Position numbers and translations under genes: made by a program
Part shown: piece by piece, positions 1 through 13,390 of the stretch
Layout of the letters: the number at the start of each line of letters is the position of its first letter
How positions within the stretch are numbered: position 1 is the first letter of the stretch
The notes under the pieces: generated by a model
Seen by the model: only the letters and a program-made list of their open reading frames with translations
Databases searched by the model: none
What the model was told of the DNA's origin: nothing
DNA from: Isoetes taiwanensis
Lineage: Eukaryota > Streptophyta > Lycopodiopsida > Isoetales > Isoetaceae
Length of the DNA stretch: 64,000 nucleotides
Direction: 5' to 3'
NCBI GenBank assembly: GCA_021234155.1
Contig: JAJEKV010000019.1
Location: 19,467,359-19,531,358 of the forward strand

Positions 1-650
1 CGGCTCCTAAATTACTCATGCCTCCACCTACTATGGATTCTAGTGAAGTACCAGCATCAAGAAAGACACATACTTTTTAAGATCAACCTGCGAAAACTGA
101 ACACTGAAGATAGGAGGCAGCCTTCTACATCCTCTACTCCTACCTCATCTGGGGTCCCAACAACCACTTCATCTGCGTTGACTTGGCCTTCTGCTACTCG
201 AATTCTAGAAGAATTGAAGTTTAATCTTGCTGAGGAAAAGAAGCTTGCAGAACAGACCGCCTCCAAGCTCGAAGAATTTAAGAAATTTTATCCAATGGGG
301 GTAAACTGGTTCACGAAAGTGAGTATCTTTGACTGCGAGACGGCTTCAGCAACTATGACTCATAAGGTTCGCTCTAATGATCATCTGCAAATGCTAATAA
401 GGAGCCTCAAGAAATGTCCTACAGAGGTTCCCACTCCTGTGGATGTCGTTCCATTTGACCCCATCACAAAGTAAGTGCTTTCATCTATATATATGATTTC
501 CAAATATTAAAATGCTAAACGAAATTCTCTCGTAGGAAGATAATCACTTGGTCGAGGCCTGAAGAACTTGAAAACAAAAAATTCTATATTATTTCAGTTC
601 GGCAGAAGGACAACATGGTGTTGCAGCAGCGTGATGCAGAGCCTCTGTAG
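1..650 (+). CDS. Possible 3' end of an unidentified spliced gene (partial at the left edge)
   Basis: The frame that is open from base 1 runs to a splice donor (GTAAGT at 471). It resumes in frame after an acceptor AG at 534-535 and stops with TAG at 648-650, giving a proposed join of <1..470 and 536..650. The peptide has a Ser/Thr/Pro-rich stretch, then a charged, possibly coiled-coil segment (EELKFNLAEEKKLAEQTASK), and ends in KDNMVLQQRDAEPL. The intron would be 65 bases. No family is recognised and no start codon is assigned, because the frame is open at the window edge. The support is an open frame through a good donor/acceptor pair, so this could also be chance or a decayed gene. Its stop lies only about 440 bases upstream of the likely leader of the PHD gene. 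Confidence 0.35.
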
Positions 651-1084
651 CCTCAGGGTTTGTTGGTCGAAAGATCAGCATCTTGCCTCAAATCAGGCCC
701 CCTTTCCCCTATCCTCGACAGGCATTGTCTCTGATGTTTGTGAGATGTGGGCTGCTGTCTACGTTGAGGGTGTGGCGAATTATGGTGGCCGATGGAGGTA
801 TTCTCCAAACTGGCCTCCGATAAAATGGCTCCTAGATTGAGGCCTGGACCTAACTTCTAATTGAATGTTGCCATGTGGAATGGCCGATTGATATAGTGAT
901 GCAATCAAGTATGCGAAATAAGAATGAAAGGCCTACATGGGAATCTCAACGTGGGGGAATGGAACTGGACGAAAGTGGGGATATCGACTTTAAAGGAATG
1001 GGAAACATGGATGACGTGGCGACCTAATATTCAAAGATTAAATGAAAGGCAGAAAGGGCACGGGGTAGGTTATTCGTGCGTAGA

Positions 1085-1420
1085 ACATTCTGCCTTTTTT
1101 TTTTCTCTCTCTATGCTCTCGTCGCTCCCACAACCCCCAAAAGCCAAAAGGCTGCAAGAAAAAATGTTGATTTGTGTTGGCGGCAACCCCGCCGCTTTGG
1201 CGCGCCGCCATCGCCATCGTCCATCTCCATCTTCGCCATAGCCGCTAAGTTAGGGTGGCTCCCTTCTTCCCTTCATCCTTTAGATTAGGTCTTCAAAATT
1301 TTTCTTAGCTCCAATCCTTCTTTGTCCTTTCTACATGGTCTTTAGGGAATTCATCCTTCGTTTTCGGATTTCCACACCATTCTGCATTGTTCAACATGTG
1401 TTTTCAAGACTAAAACCAGG
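1085..1420 (+). promoter_or_regulatory. Probable transcription start region and 5' leader of the double-PZP gene
   Basis: A pyrimidine-rich tract (T run followed by CTCTCTCT, about 1091-1115) leads into a GC-rich stretch of CCGCC and CATCGC motifs (about 1180-1250), the composition typical of plant core promoters and 5'UTRs. The surrounding DNA is AT-rich. A possible leader donor (CCAG then GTAATT) lies near 1418 and a possible acceptor (TTCCTAG) near 2167, which would place a leader intron of about 0.75 kb just before the start codon at 2189. No clear TATA box was seen. The placement is inferred from composition only. Confidence 0.35.
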
Positions 1421-2188
1421 TAATTTCTCTCACACATTTTTGGTTTATTGAATCTATTTCTTTTGCCATCCTTCAAGAATTGTCCAGCTCAGTTCTAAGT
1501 GGACATATTTGATCACAGACTGCATAAAATGTATCATCCATGAAAATGAAGAATGTTCAGATTGCTATATGGCATGACAATGCTCTAAATTATGGAGAAT
1601 ACTTTTGCAAATACAAAGTACTCAACATCTTGGATGTTATGGTTGTGAAGGGCCATCTGTTGTTCTTTGGTGATAACATGCACACGTGAAAAGTCTGGTT
1701 ACATCGCTACAATGTATTGTGGAAAACGTTTGAAACTTGCAGAAGCAATGCATCCTGTCTTAAATACTGAAGTAGAAAGGTCATCAACCCTAGTACTTTA
1801 GGTTAACTGCAGTAGAGAAAAAACATTTATTACATTCCCTGTTCCTACTTCCTGAATCTACCTCATTGTTGAAGAACAAACAGAAGTATGCCTTCATTGA
1901 TCTAAATGGTAAAGGGCAAGCGTTATTGCCTATGAGATTTGAGTTCATTCATTGCTGCTGGCTATGCCTGCTTATCATCGTATTATTTTCTGATGATGCA
2001 GTGCAAAATTGGGTCGCGGACAGACTGCAGAATGCTATATATACAAGTAACTTGTTAGGATATTGAACATCGAGCTACTAAAAATGATGACATTACAGTG
2101 GAGGCTAAGGGGTGTACCTTTGCTTCATTTGTTCAATACAACGCTTTTGTTCAGTTTACCTTCCTAGCTATAAGTTATAAGACTTAAG

Positions 2189-5100
2189 ATGATGGGGAAG
2201 GGAGCAGAAGGTGGCATCAGCCATGCTCCCATTATGAGGAATAAAGTCAGTGAATCATGGATTGGCAAGAAAAGGGCTTGTTCTGCACATGGCAGTGAGG
2301 GTGTCGATGTTTTTACACAAGCATTAAAGGTCCTCTCCGTGAAATCTCCTTTTGGTGACGAGGCTGTCAATACAGGGGAAGCTTTATCCACTAGTGCATC
2401 TTTTAGTATCAGGCTTCCAATTTCAATTGATTCAAGGAGAAAAAATCGTGCACGGAAAACTCAAGCAACTGGTAAACACAGAAGCTCTGATGGGAATGAG
2501 ATACGTGGAGAAGGAAATGTCAAGCTTTTCTGGTTACAAATGGAGGACTACTTTCGGGAGATCACAGCTGAAGATGTTCAATGTTTATTACCGAAGACAA
2601 ACTTGCAACTAACAGATGACAAAGATGTCAGTGATCCGTGCTTCTTAATTCAACCGGTTGGTCAGCATTATACAGAGGTCTGGGCTGAAGATGGAGGGCC
2701 AGAAATAAGTGCTGGTTCTGATGTACACTCAGAACAGCAATCTGTGAGAGGTGTGAAACGGAAGCACTTAGCAGCAAGTCCTGCGAGCAAGAAGAAGAGT
2801 TCATCTAGTTTCTTGTGTGGTGATATGATTACGACTATTATTTCACCTCCTGATGCAGACGAGGAAGATCTGTGCCATGTTTGTAATAGTGGAGATGTCG
2901 ATGATGGCAACCAGATTTTATTTTGTGATTCTTGTAATATGGCTGTCCACCAGGAATGCTACGGTGTGCACAAGGTTCCAGAAGGGCAGTGGCTTTGTTC
3001 TAGGTGTTCTAGCAAATCAAACCAGCCAGTCCCGCTTCTGGAAGCTTCGCAGAATGACTCTGGAGTTATTTCAGGACAAGATTCGGCATATCCCTGCATT
3101 CTTTGTCCTATTAAAGGCGGAGCACTAAAACCTGTGACCCAAGATGCTTCTAATAATGGAGGATGTTCAGGGGTCCGGTTTGCTCATGTATTCTGTTGTC
3201 ACTGGATTCCCGAGACCTATATTGAGGACACTGATGCAATGGAACCAATAAAAAATATCGAGGGGATCAAGGATGAGCGCTGGCGATTACAGTGTATCCT
3301 GTGCAAAGACAAACACGGGGCCTGCATCCAGTGCAGCCATGGTAAACATTTTACCTTTGGTCTTTTTAAATTAGCCAGGGCATGCATTTATGCTCATTTA
3401 TTTCCAAAACCTTGTGAAACATAAACATATGGACTGCAAATTAAACGTTGGATGTCTTAATGACCATAGTTTCTACATTTTGCTGCATAACTATTCGTGG
3501 ACTGCATGCCTTTCATAAATTGCATGCGTTCATGCTCTTGAGAACAATATCACATCCTTCCTTTTGTAGAAATTTTCTGCCTCTGTCCCAAATTTTAAGC
3601 AGTTTTGCTGCATTTGTTGATTTTGTCTTGTATATATATCTTCTGTATTTGGATTGCTCAAATTGGTACTTCTATTTTTTCAGGTTTCTGTACAGTGGCA
3701 TTTCATCCATTGTGTGCAAGAGAAGCAAGGTTGTGGATGGAGGCATCTAGTAGGGAAGACAGTGAAGATGTAAGCTAGTGTGTTGTCTTAATATTTAGGC
3801 AACAGCCAGGATATTAGACATGGTTTTCATTTGTCCTATTCATCTTCTGCCTTTCAGATGGTTCTTTTGCGGTTCTTTATATTGCCAGTTTTGCCACGTT
3901 AAATGTTATAAGCTCTGCTGTAGTATCTAGTCTCATAGATCCTAGGGATCTTTAGTAGACATTATTATGTCCCTCTGTGTATAGGAACAACCATAGGGAA
4001 TTTGAAAAATATTTCATATCAATATTGAGTAATGAAATATTGACGTAAACATTTGGTGGAAACTATTCCTTACAATTTTTTTTTTTTTTGCAGGTGGATT
4101 TACGGGTATATTGCCAAAAACATTCAGCTTCTCGAAACAGGGTTTCATTTAGACAAGATGAATGTGTGGTTGAGGAGAAAACAGATGCCAGCACACCAAG
4201 GCCACTGATGGTACAAAATGATGGTACTGTGAGATCTATGCAGACCATTAATGAAGAGAAGGCAGCTGATGTGCATGATGGTATGCAGGATGGCTTGATC
4301 AATATATCAGTTCCATTGTCAAGAATGGAGACAACAGCAAATAATTTTGATGGCCAGGATAAAGGCATTGTCAATGAAACCTCGATGGGTCAGAATTGGC
4401 ATAGAGCTGAGAATTTTGTCAACATTGTTAGAAAGGTAATCCAAACATGTCCATCCTTCATCTTATACATGTTATCTCGGTCTCTTGTTTACCAAGGCTG
4501 ATGGATTTGCCAGAAGTTGGAAACGGTCTCTACAGTGTCAACTTTTGCTCGTGGTGTAGGAATCTCAGAAACCTCGCTATCTTCATGGCTTCAGGTGCGT
4601 CTTGTAGCTTCTGTCTTTCTGACATTGCTTTGTATATGACATTTTTTGCATCTTGTGACAGGGAGAAAAAGTGGATGGGTGGAGAGAAACGGAAGCCAGT
4701 GTTCGTGCATGGTGTTCCTCTAATCCTGCATTCTTGGGCAATAACAGAGGAGATAACTCGAAGCCCGATTTTGATTTAAGAGCAGTTGAATTACAAGCAG
4801 GGGGATTCCCTGTAATTAAAGGGTCAGATAGCATGCCGGTTAAAACCAGTGAAGCCGAAGATTCATCTTTGCAGTTGAGTTTGGAAAAGGGTGATATTGG
4901 TGATATCGGTGTAGATGCGTTAAATGAACAAAGGAAAAATGAAAATAAGGAACCCTCTGGCAAGAATATTGAAATCAGTGGGCTCGATATTGGGAGTTTA
5001 GAACATATGGCACTTGCTTCCGAAGGGATACTGGATGCCAGAAATGGCACAAATATAAGCATGGGTGGGTGCCAATCTGCCATTGGAAAATTTGCTGACA

Positions 5101-8100
5101 CGAATAAGCGGAGTTCAAATGGGAACTGTGAAAGACCCTTTGTTATGGTGATTTTCTTATTGCTGAAGATTTGTTTATGTGAATGTTGCTCTCATAATTT
5201 CGTTTCTATGCTGGCAACATCAGGAGGCATGTTAACTTATTGTGTTGTGGTTTAAACATCTTAGCTCCTTATCACCATAATTTGCAACCCACATCACCTA
5301 GGGGATGGCATTGTTGTATCCTTGAACGACAGAACTTTATTTGATTTCTGCTATGCATTACCCAGAAACCGAATGGTTAGAGCATGAGTGAGCCTTCTGC
5401 AGATTTTATTTAACAAACATTTATACATATAGGCAATAGTGAAAGATATCATATGCAAGTCTGTTGTCTTAACGTACTATTGTTGTGTCTCTTTGACCTT
5501 AGTTCAACCTTTCCCAGTTGTATGTTTTTTTGTCTATTGCTTCCTTTGTAAATGAACAGAAGCAGTTAGGGCTTTTTTTTTCAAGGCGCTGATTGGGTCA
5601 TGCATGCGGGTTTGGGTTTATTTGTTAAATTTGCATTCAAGGTCTGTCTTTGAAGCTTGGCATTATTCATATTACTATGTTCTGATCAGAAATATCTTAT
5701 TCAAGCGTGAAAGTGATTATGAACTTTTTGTTAGCAGTTGGAACAACGGATTGCCCCTTGTCATCTTTATTGGACCTTGAAAACTCAGATACTGTCATGT
5801 AGCATATTTTTGAAACGCACATGACATTTGCTGTAAGATGTGCTGAGAGTTGTTCATTTCAGGACAAAGCAAGTATTGATGTTGGATCTACTCTGGCTCA
5901 TGCATCGAACAAAAGGAAGGCAGATCTTATCGAAGATCCATTGCAAAATCATAGGCCGAATAAGAAAGCTGCAGTTATGGAGTATAAGTGCCTTGAATTT
6001 CGTGTAACCACTGCAGAGGACAATGATGATGCTAACAGTCTGGATCATCGTAGCAGATGCTCGTCAATTATGACGAGATTTGACATATCAAACGATGGTA
6101 ATATTCCTGAATCTACTTGCAATATGGATAAGCCTGCCAATGATTTGGTCGGGACTGATGTCAAGAAACATGTTGAAGATGCTGGAGCTAGTAGTGTTAC
6201 AGGGGCAAGCTCCCTTGAAGAAATTGATCAAGTTAATCCAGAAAACTCTGCAGTTCCACAACCACTAGTTATGCTTTCAAACACTGGGTAAGTGTATTCT
6301 AGACCGATGTATTTTGTTCAATGCTTCAGGGAGAGACACGACTGATTCACTTAATTGGTGCAGTTTTGGCAAGGCAGCTGCAGAGCCATTTGTTAGCCCT
6401 TGTATACTTCAAAGATTACAGGATTTAGGTAGGATCCACGAAAGTATAACTTTATCAAGAGAAAAGTCCAGATCAAATCAGGCAAAGGTGCTGGGTGATC
6501 CAGAAGATGTCTTATCAGAATTTGGTCCAAAGGCTGTGAATGAGGGTGTACAAACTAGTACTTTTGCTTCACAGTGGGAACAACTACAGAGGGCAAGGGA
6601 AGGTGGTGTTCTTGATTTGGTCCCGGAAGACGAAGTGGAAGCGGAGCTGCTTATTCTGCAAAAGAGTCTCATTGATTGTGCAGAAGCCAACATTTCTGCT
6701 TCAGGTTTCTTGATGCTTTTTTTTCTTAGTATTTGGATTGTATTGTTAACACTGGTGTACTAATGGACTTTATGGTTGGCCAGAAAGTTTAATATCGAAG
6801 GTGCTCCTGCAGTTGCCAAAGGAACATCAATGTGCCCAAAAGCGTGCACAAGATATGTTTTTGGTCGAGCAGTATCTCTCTGCAGCAAGGGAGGCCAGAA
6901 AGCAAGGTCGAAAGGAAAAAAAAGACAAGGAAGCTCAAGCAGTTCTTGCTGCAGCAACAGCAGCTGCAGCTGCTTCTCCCAGAGTAGGATATGTTAAAAG
7001 AGAAGGCGGTCAAGAGGGAAATAGTCTTGCAGATTTTCCATTTGATCATAGGCAGTTTTCATTTCCTGTTATGTCCCCGTCTGGGTTTGGGGGTCCGTCT
7101 GTTCCTGTACATCCCTTCAGACAACCAATAGTTCCAAAGTTGTCAAGGTTGCACATTCCAAGTCAGCAATATTCATCCGTGCCAGAAAGAGACCCGCTGT
7201 CTTTTACTTCGCCAACTTTGACAGAAAGCAATTATAATCAGTTGCAGCTCGAAATATCTAGGAGAGCTGGTAGGTGTGATGTATGCGGAAGTGGGGAGTC
7301 AACACGATCGAACAGGATTTTTCTTTGTGATCGTTGCAATGTATGAACACATCTTTGATATTTAAAAGTTATCGTTATTTCTCTGTTGTCTTATAAAATG
7401 TTGAAATAATTGGCTATATATTATAGAAATGACGAATGCGTCTTTTGGATATAGTGATAGAACCTATTTGTTGCATAATGCAGGTAGCTGTGCATCAAGA
7501 ATGTTATGGGGTTGTGAGGATGCCATTAGGTCCATGGTATTGCCAACCCTGTGTTGAAGTTCAGCACCAATATCAACCAAGCAACCCATTAAGTGGTTGG
7601 ACGACTCCTGGTGTCCAATGTGCATTGTGTCCAGAGTATTTGGGAGCATTTAAGAAGGCTATGGATGGTCGCTGGGTACATGTATTTTGTGCTCAGGTCT
7701 GTTTCTGAATTTCACATGGTTGTTTGAAAGGTGTTACCTTTATTCTCTTGGTTTGCTTTAGGCAATAATGATTTGCAAATTAAATTGCTGATTTGGGTTA
7801 TGTTGGTGTTAGTGGATCCCTGAAACTTCAGTAGGACAAGATCAGGTTGCGCCGATTGAAGGCTTGGTGGGTTAACTTCAGTCTTTGTTCAAGTTTCTTG
7901 CAGTATTTAGTTGCTTTAATTAACAGATAGATGTTGCATTCATTTGCAGGAAAATGTGCCAGGTGATCGCTTTACCTTGGTGTGTAGTGTCTGCCAACGT
8001 CAGCAGGGAGCATGTTTGAAGGTACGTTTTGAGATAGTCACCATAACTACTGCTGTTTTGCTGATGTCTTATTTAATGCTATTTGCAGTGCAATTTTGGT

Positions 8101-9809
8101 CACTGTTATGGTGCATTTCATGCAACTTGTGCAAGAGACCATGGTCTTTATATGACTGTCAAGCCCGTCAGTGGACGTTTGCAGTACAGAGCATATTGTG
8201 AGCGCCACAGTCCCCAACAGAGAGCAAAGGTCAGTTCTCATATGTTTTATGTCCTGGTCATGTTCAAACTGTGTTGTGGAGGCTGTTGGGCAAATCACTG
8301 AGTTCCACAAGCAATTTCTGTATGAGCATTTTCTTCAAAGTGAATTTTTGCTCGTTCTTACTTGTAGGCTTGCAATGCATTTCGGGCATTGCTTACTTGG
8401 TTGCTTGCAGCGAAATTGCAGTTACCTTTCCCTGTTTCAGTTGTATGCCAACCACTGGTTTTTGAGCGATTTTTGTGAATGTTCCACTAACCCAATTCAA
8501 TGATGGTCTTTGGCCTGAAATGTTTAGACATATTCATGTAAGAGACTTTATATAACCTTCTTGTGCACCACTGCAAAAAAGGATAGACAATTGAGTCCTT
8601 AACCGCACATGTAATTGCCTGACAAATCATGTTGGTCACCAGCTACATGACTGATCTTGTCTTTGGTTGAAATTTACGTTGTCATTTTTCTTTAGGAAGT
8701 ACCATGGATGTGTTTATCTATAGCGTTCCTATGATTGAAGCAGCATCATCCAATTTTGTGAATTTTAGTACCTTTTATGCAAAAATTGTGGGTTGGTGAT
8801 GAATGTTTACGTTTTTGCTGCCCTACAGGATGAGGTAAAGCATGAAGGCCCAACAGATGAGTTACAGCTTCTAAGGCAAATTCGAGTGAGTTGAAATCCC
8901 AAGAATGCTCTGCCATTGCAGTTTATGTTGTATACAGTTAGGTGATGCCTTCATTTTCTTTAGGTGGAGTTTGAGCGAGTTCGTCTCATTTGCGAGCGCA
9001 TAACTCGGCGAGAAAAAATGAAGGTATAGGTTATGTCTTTATTTTGTGTGTATTGGAACTATAGTTCTTGGACCATTTCTTTGTGCTTGTGTCAAAACTG
9101 GCCATCTACTGATGTTGTCTTTTGTTTGCAGCGTGACCTATTGAATTTGAACAGAGAAATATATATTGCTGAATTGGAGCTTGCTGGTAAACCTGGCCCT
9201 GCTGAAAGTCTTGGCTATAATGGACAAAGTGCTGATTCCGCAAGCCTGTCAATAAGACATTCAGCAGTTGCGGACCTAGAAGGCTTGTCAAGGCCTGAGA
9301 CATCATTAGATTGTCAACCCAGCCCATTAAATTCCAATGTGGATGCTAAAGCGAGTCATGAACCCATGTTGCAGAAGAGTCCATGCCTGAGACTTGATAT
9401 GCCTAAAGTTACCCCACATCTCAATGTCAGTGGCAGCATTGATGACAGCAAATTGAGTGGCTTAGCTTGTTTTAGCACAAGCAAACCGGTAATCAGTGTT
9501 GGATCAAAGGATAGACATGCTAGGAAGCTGAAGAGACGGGTAAGGGCAGTCCAGTTTCATGTGCATTTACATAGTGGTCTCCTATATTTATATGCGTAGT
9601 TGCTTATATGTTCTGACTCCTTCTTGTAGCATGGTGAACCTCTTGGGCGTGAGAAAGTTATGACTCCAACAGAAGCGTCGATGCACAATAAGAGGTTACC
9701 CAAAGGATATGCATATGTTCCTGTTGACATACTGGACAAAGTGACTGTATCATCATCCACCATACAACAACAGACGAAGGATATAGAGACTCCCAAACCC
9801 TTCCAATAG
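2189..9809 (+). CDS. Double PHD/zinc-knuckle/PHD (PZP) chromatin-reader-like protein, 16 coding exons, 1551 aa
   Basis: Exons: 2189-3341, 3684-3769, 4094-4435, 4514-4594, 4662-5147, 5863-6287, 6364-6704, 6784-7340, 7484-7696, 7813-7866, 7950-8021, 8089-8229, 8829-8885, 8964-9023, 9132-9539, 9630-9809. All junctions are GT-AG and the sum is 4656 bases (1552 codons with TAG) without internal stops. An in-frame TAA at 2171 supports the ATG at 2189. Module 1: a C4HC3 PHD from about residue 229 and an extended PHD at about 301-425 ending VYCQKH. Module 2: PHD from Cys1136 and extended PHD at about 1201-1310 ending YCERH. All zinc ligands are present in both. A Lys/Arg-rich patch precedes module 1, an alanine run lies in exon 8, and residues about 1318-1370 form a charged coiled coil. 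BRPF/Jade-type PZP modules read unmodified H3 tails and contact DNA. The arrangement matches the plant family that I recall as represented by Arabidopsis At1g77800. Nuclear chromatin binding is inferred; no catalytic domain is seen. Confidence 0.93.
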
Positions 9810-10200
9810 GATTTTCTTGGGCACCCCGTGCCCTTATTGGCAGCGACCACTTTTAGAAGGTCTTCTGTTCTTGTAAATTGTAAATTGTAATATGCTCGTG
9901 TACAACAGTTATGAATCGGACAAAATAACGTCTAGAGTCACCCCATGAGGAATACAAGATTTTGCCGGAAGGAATGTTTCCCTGTGAAATAGTTTGTAAA
10001 TCAAGTTTTGCATGTTAAGCACAACTGAGGTGCTTTATGAATCAGTTGGAAAACATGCCTGTTGAGAGTTTCAAGGACAGACTTTACGAAACACTATTCT
10101 TTTGTAACCTATTAAATTGAAACAAGAAAGCCAACCGGATATTTTTGGGCTCCTTGCCCAGTTTTCTATGCATTGTTTATTTGTTAAATTTTTGACAAGT
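9810..10200 (+). other. Probable 3'UTR and downstream flank of the PZP gene
   Basis: The stretch directly after the TAG is AT-rich with short repeats of TGTAAATTGTAA near 9873-9890. Plant polyadenylation signals of this kind are diffuse. No canonical AATAAA was used to fix an end, so the 3' limit is a guess. Confidence 0.3.
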
Positions 10201-13200
10201 CTGTTGTGAACTATTTATGGACAACATTTTTGAATCGGCCTCCTACAAGCAATTTTTTTTTTATATTGAGAACCAATTCTCTTTTCTAATTCTTCATGTT
10301 TACGAAGCTCTTTTAGGAATTCCTGGCTATTGTCTTCTTCAAATTCCTCGCTTCAAGCTCCGCTTTTTTTTTTTTTTTTTTTTTTGGGGGGGTGCCTATA
10401 GGGCAATCCTTTGGGGTGTGGGGAGGGAGGGATGGATAGAGGGCCACGATTTGAGAATATTGCATCATTATTTTTTATCTATATGCAGCCAGTTTTTGGG
10501 ATTTGAGGGACACTTGAGAATAGCTAGATGGTGTGGATTTTATAAGAGTCTAGATGGAAGGTGGAGATGCGATCTCTGGCTTCTTGACAACGCCTAGAGG
10601 CAGCAATGACGAGAGGGAATTCGTCCGGCTATTTCCTCGGCATTGGCGGTCTCCAATTACGGGTTTGGTTTCACAACCCTTTCCTTCTTTATGGCTTCGT
10701 CAAGAAACAAGGGCTATGGCTTGTTTTGGCACCTTACGTTACGGTGGGGCAGAGATAATGGTAGCGGAAGCATTTGCTAGTGGGCCCGAAGAATTAGAAG
10801 TGAATCGCATTTCAGGCTGCAAATCTGTCTCTATGTCAGGTTAGAGTATAAATCACATGAGGGCCTCTTGAGTAGGTTTGCTCAAACTTGTATGATGAAT
10901 CCTTCCTTGTATAAGCTTGGGTGTATATTGACATTCTATTGGCTGGCATTGATCGTCTTCCGCACAACTCTGGGATGATCTTAAAATTTGGATCTCAAAT
11001 GCATTCAAAAAGTGATAGCTCTCTGTTAATATTTCTATTCATTACCTTTGCAATGATTCTTCCTCATTCTCAGGGATCACGGTAATCTCGTTGTTTAAAT
11101 TGCCCCAAGATCCGGCAGCTAAGTTTGGTGGTGCCTGGATTTATGATGGGCGTGTAAGCTTTTCCCTGCATTTTGTTGTGTATAAATAGCGATTCTATTA
11201 AATTGATGCAGGCTTGCTCCAGAATGTTTCCTTTTTCCATGTTTAAATGAAATGACTTTCGTTTTTTTCCAACGAGCTCTGCAAACTGGTTGGCATAAAA
11301 CATATTGATATCTAGGGCAATGAAAAGGCAAAGAGCAAAACATTCTTTGGTTGTGATAGTCTATTTGTGTACTTCCCACTATACAGATTGCATGGTATCA
11401 TGATAGGGCATCAAAGATAGTTATGGTTGTCACTCCCTACTGTCATGTTTGCAGTTGCAAAATCATATTATGGATATCCTTTGTGTCTTCCATATTGAGG
11501 TCTTCTATTTTCTGTTGGAGAAAGATTAGCTTCCTAAAGATTTTCATACCCAGTATTTTGCAGAGCACAGAGCTGGTACATTTTGTATACACCCTAGATT
11601 ATTGCATACATTGAAATTTCTTGCTCTTTCAAGTTTTTTGCCGCTTAATGGAGTACTTGTTATCATCAAGCTATTTTTCTCAAGATTAAATGTTGATGTG
11701 GTTTTAAGCGCAAAGTCTGCTCTTTATGACTTGGCATCATGCCTTTATGTCCTGACAGCTGATGGATGCTTGAACGAAAGCTAGTTGCACTTATTGTTAC
11801 TAAGGAAAAGCAGAACAATGTTTTGAAAGATTTGGAGAGAAAAAAAACAGAAATTATCGGACATCCGAGACACAAAATGAGTGTTGAGCTTTCAAAAATT
11901 ATTAGATGGGGAGCATTTAGGTAGGTGAGTGGTAATCAATTTTCAATTATTGGACTCCCACATTTGTGGGATAGTACCACATGAATGTGTGGTTGTATAG
12001 GGAGAAGTTAACTGACAATCTCTTTGCCATGAAAGCTAAAAATACTGAATGTTCAAAGGGCATGTAGATCAAGTGATTGTATTTATGCTTGCTATTACTT
12101 GCCTTGTTGAGGCTTTTGCTTATTCACGATTTTTCTTTTGCAATGCTAGGTAAAGCATCTTTGAGTAGAAAGAGGAAATTGTTAGCGAGTAATATGGCCC
12201 ATGTCATCAAACTTTCTTTGCTCCTTCGGGATGAGGAGTATCTTTTACCTACTACTTGAGTTCATTTGTTGGACATCTTATGTTTGATGTTTTGCTTAGT
12301 TCTTATGTTTGATAGTCTGCCGGTACATAGGTTCTATCTGCAATACTTGTTAGGTTTTTGTAAACATGGTACTTAGTGCCATAAATGATGTGTTCAAGCA
12401 TCACGGGGTAAGGTATTTAGGGTTTTGTGCTATGACTATTTACCCTAGTTATTTTTAAATGGCATCTATACCCGATGATATGTAGCGATACTGATTGGAA
12501 TTGATTGCTCTAATATGTTATCAAGGGCACACCTTATTTGAAATGCGATATCTATGATTTGTTTTTATGTTTCTCATTATTACAAATCTAGGTAGTTTGA
12601 TCGAACCTTACCTTGTTGATTCAACTTTTGATTATTCAATGATTCAAATTTATTTTGTCACTTCTTTTGTAGTACGTATATGCAAAGAGGCGACCGTAAT
12701 GCAAACTTCTGGTAGCGCTACACCTCGATTTTATACAACACCACCTTTCACCGGGCATGCTATACACACCTTAAAATCAACTAAGTAGGATACTCACATG
12801 TGTTTCTTATAGGTTCAAACCAAATGTTTTTTTTGCTAGTTGAAATTTATTTGGTATTTTAGGATATTTGTAGCTATTATGGTATTTAAAGGTTTCTCTA
12901 GGATGACAATGAGCATTATTGATGGTCACATTATTGCTCACCATCCTAGAGCAATCAACTTTCCTACTTTGAATCTGAAGAGCATGCATGCTCATTTATG
13001 GATTTTTCTTTAAAACCCAAAAGCAAAATCACTGTCTACACTTATGTCAAACTTCCTTTATTTTTCTAATCCTACAAACTTTGCTCGAGAATCCAGGTGG
13101 CATTCTTGGTCGATATTTAGATAGTTACGGTAATCACCTGTCTGATCTTTGGAGATATATGATAAGGCAGGACTTGCGAGATAATACTCTTGGTTGCATG

Positions 13201-13230
13201 TTTCTTTAAAAGGTTGCTAGATGTTAGTTA
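10201..13230. other. Intergenic stretch without a recognised gene
   Basis: The stretch is AT-rich with stops in all frames. It contains a long T run followed by a G run at 10365-10391. A short GC-richer open stretch at 10554-10844 starts with ATG and ends near a GTTAGA, but has no recognisable domain and is left uncalled. No TE terminus or RNA gene was recognised. Confidence 0.5.
10365..10391 (+). repeat. Homopolymer tract: T run followed by a G run
   Basis: About twenty T residues are followed directly by seven G residues. It could be the tail of an old minus-strand retroposon or a slippage tract; nothing nearby identifies an element. Confidence 0.7.
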
Positions 13231-13390
13231 CGGTGTTGCTCTGTTGTTTTTTGGTGAGAGTGTAGCGGAGGCCTTTTCGTTCTTGAGGTGGGCGTTGCTT
13301 GAGTGCAGGATTCTTGGAGCAGCAGAGGGAGCTTGCATGGCTATAGTTTATTACATAAACTAGGCTATCGTAATAAGAGATAAGACTGCC

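Noticed and set aside
57-266. Minus-strand open frame opposite the left-edge gene fragment
   Set aside because: It mirrors the Ser/Thr-rich + strand frame and has no splice or domain support.
10554-10844. Open frame with ATG and a possible donor, as a first exon
   Set aside because: No domain, no continuation exon and a second overlapping open frame; not distinguishable from chance.
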